This document shows positions 58,900-64,000 of a DNA stretch of 64,000 nucleotides, one piece after another. The stretch is from Arachidicoccus sp. BS20. GTDB taxonomy: Bacteria; Bacteroidota; Bacteroidia; Chitinophagales; Chitinophagaceae. The stretch lies in assembly GCF_001659705.1 (NCBI RefSeq), contig NZ_CP015971.1:1984001-2048000 (forward strand), in the 5' to 3' direction. Each line of letters starts with the position of its first letter. Within the stretch, counting starts at the first letter, position 1. The notes beneath the pieces were generated by a model that did not search any database, was not told where the DNA came from, and was given only the letters and a program-made list of their open reading frames with translations. Position numbers and translations under genes: made by a program.

Positions 58900-59427
58900 T
58901 TATCCTTTGTTTTTTATAAACCTGTCGTGAACGGCTTTTGCATCTGCATCGCTGATAGATGTATATTTTTTCAGTAAGCCTACAAAAGTATTCACTTCAT
59001 TTTCTTGTGCAGGACAGCCGACGTTATGACCGCCTTCGGCTAAATTTGAAGTGCTGAGCAAATTGCCGTTTTCATCAAAAATCAGCCAAAACGGAATGCC
59101 TTCTGCTCCGCCATATTTTTCATACATGGCTTGTCCACCGGGATTTTCAAGAGCAACCTCTTTGCCGTGTTCCATAATATCAATATGGTCTATTACAAAG
59201 TTGTCGTCGAAATATTTTTTGCAAGATTTGTCTTCAATGGAGGCGTCCATTCTTTTACACCAGCCGCACCACGAAGCATGAAACATAATCAATACTTTTT
59301 TGTGTTGCTGCTTTGCTTGCGCGATGGCGCTGCTTAAAATTTCGTCGGCAGTTTTTGGCGCATCTTGAGCTTTTGAAATGAGCCCGAAAAATGAAAATGC
59401 GATGAAAGCGAAAAGATATTTTTTCAT
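58900..59427 (-). CDS. Exported thioredoxin-family protein
   Basis: The 175-residue protein has a signal peptide (MKKYLFAFIAFSFFGLISKAQ) and a thioredoxin-fold domain with the redox motif WCGWCKRMD (about 49-57) and cis-Pro in EGIPFWLIFDENGN. It belongs to the DUF255/thioredoxin_7-like exported group that acts on disulfides in the periplasm. I chose ATG 59427 because the signal peptide begins there. The 3' end abuts the rnpB promoter. Confidence 0.87.
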   Translation of the reverse strand: MKKYLFAFIAFSFFGLISKAQDAPKTADEILSSAIAQAKQQHKKVLIMFHASWCGWCKRMDASIEDKSCKKYFDDNFVIDHIDIMEHGKEVALENPGGQAMYEKYGGAEGIPFWLIFDENGNLLSTSNLAEGGHNVGCPAQENEVNTFVGLLKKYTSISDADAKAVHDRFIKNKG

Positions 59428-59467
59428 TGTAATAAAATTTTTAATTACCGAATTTAAAGAGAATTTC

Positions 59468-60703
59468 TCACACCAACTCAATTACCGTAATCTCCGGCAA
59501 AATGCCTACGCGACCGGGATAGCCGAGAAAACCGTAACCACGATTGACATACAAATATTGCTTTCCCGTTTTGTACAGTCCAGCCCATTGCTTGTACATA
59601 TATTGAATGGGACTCCATTTAAAGTGCGGAATTTCCACACCAAACTGCATTCCGTGCGTATGCCCTGCAAGTGTCAAATCAATGCCGGGATAATCGGGAC
59701 GAACCTGCGCGTCCCAATGACTTGGGTCGTGGCTCATGAGTATTTTAAAAGGAACATTTTCCGTGCCTTTGTATGCTACATCGAGCTTTCCGTATTTTGG
59801 AAAATGACCTTTTGCTCCCCAGTTTTCAATGCCGAGCAAAGCAATTTTTTCGCCGTTGCGTTCAAAAATAATGTGTTCATTCATCAGCAAACGCCAGCCC
59901 ATTTCCGCATGAATATTTTTTAATTGTTCGAGATTTGCGGCTTTTTCTTCGGGCGAGTTCCATTCTGCGTAATCGCCGTAATCGTGATTGCCCAAAGTGC
60001 TGTAAACACCCATCGGCGCAGTAAGACGATTGAATACATTTTTATAATTTATCATTTCAACGGCGCGGTCATTGACCAAATCGCCCGTAAATAAAATGAT
60101 GTCAGGCTTCTCGCGCAAAGCCATCGAAACGCCGTCATTTACGGCGCGTTTGTTGGAAAAACTTCCGCTGTGAATATCGCTGAGTTGCAGTATCCGTAAG
60201 CCTTTGAACGATTTTGGTAAATTGGGAAAATTGATTTTTACGGTGCGAACGCGGTAATTGTATTTGTTGGAAAATCCGTACAAAAACGTGGCTAAAAATC
60301 CGCCGCCGAGAATTGCGCCCAGCCAAACCAAAAACGATGAACGCGGAATGGAATTGTTTGAAACATTTGTGTTTGCAGGCTTTGACGGAACAATTCTCTT
60401 GACTGTCCAAAAGATGCCGCGACGAATTTCATCGACCAATAAAACAAGAACGAATAACAATTTTGCAATTAAAATTCCAAGAATAATGCTGATGATATAA
60501 TAACGTGTTTGTTGCGGCACAATGTTTAGCACAAACAGCGAAACAATGCTCGCGACGGAAACAATACAATGCGCCGAAAGTACCGTGAGCCGTAGCTTTG
60601 GCGACGAATTTTGCGTGAGATATTTGAATACGAAAAACAAATAAATATCAATCAGTAAAAGAAAAACAACGACAATGGTGCGGATTTGAATTAAACGACG
60701 CAT
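59468..60703 (-). CDS. Membrane-anchored metallophosphoesterase
   Basis: The 411-residue protein has four membrane segments in its first 150 residues (about 8-28, 38-58, 68-95, 125-145) and a calcineurin-like phosphoesterase domain. Metal-ligand motifs are LQLSDIHSGSF, ILFTGDLVND, TLGNHDYGDY, KILMSHDP and LAGHTHGMQFG. Relatives (YkuE type) act on UDP-sugar or lipid diphosphates at the envelope. The 40-bp gap to the thioredoxin-like gene suggests one transcript. Confidence 0.88.
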   Translation of the reverse strand: MRRLIQIRTIVVVFLLLIDIYLFFVFKYLTQNSSPKLRLTVLSAHCIVSVASIVSLFVLNIVPQQTRYYIISIILGILIAKLLFVLVLLVDEIRRGIFWTVKRIVPSKPANTNVSNNSIPRSSFLVWLGAILGGGFLATFLYGFSNKYNYRVRTVKINFPNLPKSFKGLRILQLSDIHSGSFSNKRAVNDGVSMALREKPDIILFTGDLVNDRAVEMINYKNVFNRLTAPMGVYSTLGNHDYGDYAEWNSPEEKAANLEQLKNIHAEMGWRLLMNEHIIFERNGEKIALLGIENWGAKGHFPKYGKLDVAYKGTENVPFKILMSHDPSHWDAQVRPDYPGIDLTLAGHTHGMQFGVEIPHFKWSPIQYMYKQWAGLYKTGKQYLYVNRGYGFLGYPGRVGILPEITVIELV

Positions 60704-61015
60704 GAATTAAAACGTTTAAAAATTAAGTTGTTTTGAAAAATAATAAAAACTTTTGCGCGTCATGCCGAACTTGTTTCGGCATCTCAAAAATATTGCCAAG
60801 AGATTCCCGCTTTCGTGGGAAGGACGCGCTGACGTGTCCTTTTTCACGTAATTATTTTCAATTTTCAAAAAAAATCTTCAGAAGCAAAAACGATTTTACG
60901 AATTATCGGCGAATGGTTCGGTAAACAATATGTGAAACATTTTTGCTTTCGTGGAAATATGCGACGGGAAAATTATTTTTGCTTACAATATTATACAATT
61001 AAAAATTCAAATCGT
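60704..61015. other. Gene-free 312-bp stretch holding a repeat and a promoter box
   Basis: It contains the palindromic repeat at 60757-60836 and, before the MBL gene, TATTTTTG at 60974-60981 as a -7 box. The phrase TTTTGCTTTCGTGG at 60942-60955 echoes CCGCTTTCGTGGG within the repeat. No convincing ORF. Confidence 0.5.
60757..60836. repeat. Palindromic repeat, CGGCATCTC family, copy 2
   Basis: CGTCATGCCGAACTTGTTTC and GGCATCTCAAAAATA match the wording of copy 1 at 31197-31266. The internal inverted pair GCCGAA/TTCGGC is perfect, and TTCCCGC/GTGGGAA forms a second small hairpin. It lies between the divergent metallophosphoesterase and MBL genes. Confidence 0.65.
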
Positions 61016-61696
61016 ATGCAGCTTACTTTTTACGGACACGCGACTTTTTCGGTAAATATCGACGGAAAAACAATTTTGTTCGACCCGTTTTTTACAGGCA
61101 ATCCTTCCATCAAAAATGTGGACATCAATTCGCTGAAACCCGATTTTATTTTCATCACACACGGTCATGGCGACCATATTGGCGATGCGGTTGCGATTGC
61201 ACAGAACTCAGGCGCCACAGTAGTTGCAGCGCCCGAAGTTGGTCATTGGTTAAGTACGCAAGGCGTTGAAAAATTACATCCGATTAATCATGGTTCGCCT
61301 GTTGATTTCGGTTTCGGAAAAGTACGCGCCGTAAATGCGTTACATTCATCCGGCTTGCCCGACGGCAGCTATGGAGCAAACCCTTTCGGTTTCGTATTCA
61401 CTTCGAGCGAAGGCAATTTTTATTTCGCAGGCGATACAGGCTTGGCAATGGATATGCAACTGATTCCTTATTGGACAAAGTTGGATTTTGCCGTTTTGCC
61501 CATTGGCGGAAATTTCACAATGGATTACAATGATGCTGCGATTGCTTCCGATTTTATTAAATGCGATAAAATAGTAGGTGTTCATTACAATACATTTGAT
61601 TTAATCAAAATAGATACGGAAGCTGCGCAAGAATTGTTCAAAAGCAAAGGAAAAACATTGGTGTTGCTTCAACCGAATGAAGTAATTGACCTTTAA
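61016..61696 (+). CDS. Metal-dependent hydrolase, MBL fold (UPF0173)
   Basis: The 226-residue metallo-beta-lactamase-fold protein has the motif FITHGHGDHIGDAV (about 44-57), the later His/Asp ligands in YFAGDTGLAMD and KIVGVHYNTFD, and the opening MQLTFYGHATFSVNIDGKTILFDPFF. This matches the UPF0173/YtkL family, whose substrate is not established. I chose ATG 61016; the longer reading from 60932 would cross the -7 box at 60974. Confidence 0.9.
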   Translation: MQLTFYGHATFSVNIDGKTILFDPFFTGNPSIKNVDINSLKPDFIFITHGHGDHIGDAVAIAQNSGATVVAAPEVGHWLSTQGVEKLHPINHGSPVDFGFGKVRAVNALHSSGLPDGSYGANPFGFVFTSSEGNFYFAGDTGLAMDMQLIPYWTKLDFAVLPIGGNFTMDYNDAAIASDFIKCDKIVGVHYNTFDLIKIDTEAAQELFKSKGKTLVLLQPNEVIDL

Positions 61697-61716
61697 TATT
61701 GGTCATAGCAGATAGC

Positions 61717-61770
61717 TCATGGTTCATAGTTTTCACAATCTATGAACTATTTGCCATGAACCATGAACTA
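61717..61770. repeat. Palindromic repeat of CATGAACCATGAAC wording
   Basis: TCATGGTTCATAG (61717-61729) is inverted in CATGAACCATGAACTA (61755-61770), with CTATGAACTA between. The same words occur near 38271 (CTATGAACCATGAACC) and near 41195 (CTATGAACTATTAACTATAA). It sits just upstream of the parA promoter box. Confidence 0.55.
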
Positions 61771-61785
61771 TTTGTTATCAAAATG

Positions 61786-61793
61786 TATCTTTG
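61786..61793 (+). promoter_or_regulatory. -7 promoter element of the parAB operon
   Basis: TATCTTTG, exact consensus, 19 nt before the parA ATG. No -33 element at normal spacing. Confidence 0.55.
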
Positions 61794-61812
61794 AAGCGGA
61801 CAAAAAATATTT

Positions 61813-62613
61813 ATGACAAGAATTATTGGAGTAGCAAATCAAAAAGGCGGTGTAGGCAAAACAACAACGGCGATTAATCTCGCTGCAAGTTTTGCTATAA
61901 TGGAATACAAAACTTTGTTGATTGATGCCGACCCGCAGGCAAACAGTACCACGGGTATCGGTTTTGATTTGCACAACGTTACATCGAGCCTGTACGATTG
62001 CATGGTCAATGGAATGCAGGCAAAAGAAGTAATACTGAAAAGCGATGTACCCAATCTCGACTTGATTCCTTCGCACATTGATTTGGTGGGCGCGGAAATT
62101 GAGATGATTAATTCGCCCAACCGCGAAAATGTGTTGAAAAATGTATTGCAGCCTGTGAAAGATTTGTACGATTTTATCGTGATTGATTGTTCGCCTTCTC
62201 TCGGCTTGATTACTGTAAATTCTTTAGTTGCTGCAGATAGCGTGGTTGTTCCTGTACAATGCGAATTTTTTGCACTGGAAGGTTTGGGGAAATTATTGAA
62301 CACCATAAAAATTGTTCAAAACCGCTTGAATCCCGACTTACAAATCGAAGGCATTTTAATGACAATGTACGATGGTCGCTTGCGCCTGAGCAATCAGGTT
62401 GTGAGCGAAGTAAGAAGACATTTTGACGATCTGGTTTTCGACACCATCATTCATCGCAATACAAGATTGAGTGAAGCGCCGAGCTTCGGAAAACCTGTTG
62501 TACTCTATGATTCGGAAAGCAAGGGTGCAATCAACTATGTGAATTTAGCAAAAGAAGTGTTGCAAAAAAATAATTTGGTCAAAAGCGCAGGCAAAGCCAA
62601 AGCTGAGCAATAA
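61813..62613 (+). CDS. parA: Chromosome-partitioning ATPase ParA (Soj)
   Basis: The 266-residue Walker-type ATPase moves replicated origins apart with ParB. It has the deviant Walker A KGGVGKTTTAINLA (about 12-25), Walker A' in TLLIDADPQANSTTG, Walker B in DFIVIDCSPSLG, and the family phrase DTIIHRNTRLSEAPSFGKPV. It lacks the N-terminal helix-turn-helix of plasmid ParA, so it is the chromosomal type. parB follows after 23 bp. Confidence 0.95.
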   Translation: MTRIIGVANQKGGVGKTTTAINLAASFAIMEYKTLLIDADPQANSTTGIGFDLHNVTSSLYDCMVNGMQAKEVILKSDVPNLDLIPSHIDLVGAEIEMINSPNRENVLKNVLQPVKDLYDFIVIDCSPSLGLITVNSLVAADSVVVPVQCEFFALEGLGKLLNTIKIVQNRLNPDLQIEGILMTMYDGRLRLSNQVVSEVRRHFDDLVFDTIIHRNTRLSEAPSFGKPVVLYDSESKGAINYVNLAKEVLQKNNLVKSAGKAKAEQ

Positions 62614-62636
62614 ATTAAAACAATCGGGAATAAATA

Positions 62637-63584
62637 ATGGCTGTATCAAACAAAGTAACTCCACCAAAAGCATTTAAACAAGGCAAAGAAGCATTGGGCA
62701 AAGGTATTCGTTCTTTGCTGGCAAATATTGATGAGGATTTAAAAACCACTTCCGGCAATCTGAAGCCAAAAGTGGTTGAAGAAGCTACAACCACCATGCG
62801 TGTAGCTATTAGTGCTATTGAAGTAAATCCGAAAAATCCGCGCAACGATTTTGACGAGAAAGCTTTGAATGAACTGGCAGATTCTATTAAGCTGCACGAC
62901 ATTATTCAACCACTAACCGTAAGTAAAACTGCTGACGGGAAATATCGTTTAATCGCGGGCGAGCGCCGTTTTCGCGCAGCAAAAATCGCCGGCTTGGCAG
63001 ACGTCCCCGTTTACATTCGTCAGGCAAATGATGCGGAATTATTGGAACTGGCGCTGTTGGAAAATTTGCAGCGCGAAGATTTGAATGCCATTGAAATTGG
63101 TTTGAGCTACCAGCGCATGATGGACGAACTTGCTTACACGCAGGAACAAGTTGCAGAGCGCATGGGCAAAGAAAGAAGCACGGTAGCAAACTACATCCGT
63201 TTACTGAAACTTCCGCCGGACGTGCAATTGGCAGTTCGCTACGGAACGCTGAGCATGGGACACGCGCGCGCATTGATTACTTTGGAAACGGTGGATAAAC
63301 AGCTTTTCGCTTTCAAAGAAATCAAGGAAAAAGGCTTGAGCGTTCGCCAAACCGAAGCATTGGTTCGCGAGTTGAGTAAAGATAAAAATACAACGGCAAA
63401 AGCAAAACCCGCCAACACATTGCCGCCTGCCTATAAAAAAATCGAAGACAATCTTGCTTCGTATTTTGGGACAAAAGTAAAATTGGCACATAGCAAGAAC
63501 GGCAATGGCAGCATCACTATTGAATATTATTCCTTGCAGGAACTTAACAAACTATTGGAAACGATGAACGTTCATGTGGGTTAA
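62637..63584 (+). CDS. parB: Chromosome-partitioning protein ParB
   Basis: The 315-residue CTPase binds parS and spreads around the origin. It has the ParB N-domain (VNPKNPRNDFDEKALNELADSI, then IIQPLTVSKTADGKYRLIAGERRFRAAKIAGL, about 62-120), the phrase ALLENLQREDLNAIE, a helix-turn-helix (YTQEQVAERMGKERSTVANYIRLL, about 164-187) and a C-terminal dimerisation domain. No parS palindrome is evident next to the operon. It is co-transcribed with parA and the DUF5683 gene. Confidence 0.95.
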   Translation: MAVSNKVTPPKAFKQGKEALGKGIRSLLANIDEDLKTTSGNLKPKVVEEATTTMRVAISAIEVNPKNPRNDFDEKALNELADSIKLHDIIQPLTVSKTADGKYRLIAGERRFRAAKIAGLADVPVYIRQANDAELLELALLENLQREDLNAIEIGLSYQRMMDELAYTQEQVAERMGKERSTVANYIRLLKLPPDVQLAVRYGTLSMGHARALITLETVDKQLFAFKEIKEKGLSVRQTEALVRELSKDKNTTAKAKPANTLPPAYKKIEDNLASYFGTKVKLAHSKNGNGSITIEYYSLQELNKLLETMNVHVG

Positions 63585-63593
63585 TTTTACTTA

Positions 63594-64000
63594 ATGCGAT
63601 ATTTTAAAATATTCATTTTACTTTTCTTTTTGTTTTTTAGCAAGAGCAATTTTTTGTTGGCACAGCGAAACGATTCTTTGCGTCGGGTGATGAGCAAAAA
63701 CACACTTTTTCCGCTCGTGAAAAAAGATTCCGTTACAGCAAAAGATTCGCTTCAACCCATAAAAAACGTCGGCGATTCTATTGCAAAAAACGCAATGATG
63801 CAGCCTGTGCAACCCGTTGCAAAACCCGCACGCGACACTTTTTTTCTCTTTCGTAAAAAACACACGCCCAAAGGCGCAACTTTGCGTTCATTGATTTTTC
63901 CCGGTTGGGGACAAGCCTACAATCACGAATACTGGAAAGTACCTTTGGCTTGGGCTGCGGTAGGCATCCCTATTTATACATATATTGATAATACCAACGA
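63594..64000 (+). CDS. DUF5683 domain protein, 5' part (runs off the right edge)
   Basis: 135 residues are visible. They start with a signal peptide (MRYFKIFILLFFLFFSKSNFLLAQ), then a Ser/Asp/Lys-rich low-complexity stretch, then the conserved start of DUF5683 (KGATLRSLIFPGWGQAYNHEYWKVPLAWAAVGIP). The order parA-parB-DUF5683 recurs in Bacteroidota (from memory). The family's function is unknown; it looks like an envelope protein. The gap to parB is 9 bp. Confidence 0.88.
   Translation, partial: MRYFKIFILLFFLFFSKSNFLLAQRNDSLRRVMSKNTLFPLVKKDSVTAKDSLQPIKNVGDSIAKNAMMQPVQPVAKPARDTFFLFRKKHTPKGATLRSLIFPGWGQAYNHEYWKVPLAWAAVGIPIYTYIDNTN

Noticed and set aside
61690-61812. A parS site beside parAB
   Set aside because: I looked for the GTTTCACGTGAAAC-type palindrome and found none here; the palindrome present has different words, seen also near unrelated genes.
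1-64000. CRISPR arrays, prophage genes, insertion sequences and restriction or anti-phage defence genes
   Set aside because: No regularly spaced repeats, phage structural genes, transposases or known defence domains were found in any reading frame I examined.

Overview
The window looks like chromosomal DNA of a member of the Bacteroidota, most probably Chitinophagaceae or a close relative. The reasons are: many genes have the Bacteroidota -7 promoter word TAnnTTTG in front of them (for example at 896, 19855, 26564, 38290, 39624, 52449 and 61786); there is a TonB-dependent receptor with an N-terminal carboxypeptidase-like domain; long MacB/FtsX-type permeases are abundant; Rho has a long charged N-terminal extension; and the order parA-parB-DUF5683 is typical of the phylum. 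Base composition is moderately AT-rich and even. I see no prophage, no transposase gene and no CRISPR array. The family-level assignment is inference.

Layout. 1-3360: 5' part of hemA (minus), then a BlaI/BlaR1-type repressor and M56 sensor pair behind a promoter covered by two operators. 3380-12759: one minus-strand block, read right to left as response regulator, histidine kinase, TolC, aldo/keto reductase, RND permease and membrane-fusion lipoprotein, which looks like a two-component-controlled efflux locus. 13008-19773: a secreted DUF6067-like protein, divergent from a PIG-L-type protein with a damaged active site that overlaps an acyl-CoA-dehydrogenase-like flavoprotein. 19893-25048: pheT, a coiled-coil protein, zapA and rho. 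25099-30991: an atypical Nramp-family transporter, the operon mqnD-nif3-zinc-ribbon protein, and rny. 31327-37701: three MacB/FtsX-type permeases with no ATPase gene beside them. 37859-44414: a small unknown gene, serS, psd, rpiA, a HAD protein, an amidohydrolase and a mitochondrial-type citrate synthase. 44688-49699: an RRM protein, an amidophosphoribosyltransferase, an SDR, a membrane protein and an AraC regulator. 49839-54536: a TonB-dependent receptor divergent from a FadR-type regulator, and a sugar-dehydrogenase lipoprotein. 54675-61696: a zinc peptidase, infC on its own, a GH-D-like glycosidase, RNase P RNA, a thioredoxin-like protein, a metallophosphoesterase and an MBL hydrolase. 61813-64000: parA, parB and the start of a DUF5683 gene.

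Most of the window is core housekeeping. MqnD at 26601, and possibly the amidohydrolase at 41867, point to menaquinone synthesis by the futalosine route. The unexplained structure lies mainly between genes: at least eight kinds of short palindromic repeat, one of which (AACCACATAG termini) has two full-length copies and one short derivative in the window. There is also a pair of hairpins with complementary loops behind blaR1 and a degenerate tRNA-like sequence at 12816-12888. I found no obviously new multi-gene system. The strongest candidates for new biology are the duplicated C-terminal module of the BlaR1-like protein, the PIG-L pseudoenzyme/flavoprotein pair, the Nramp variant and the TIR element family.
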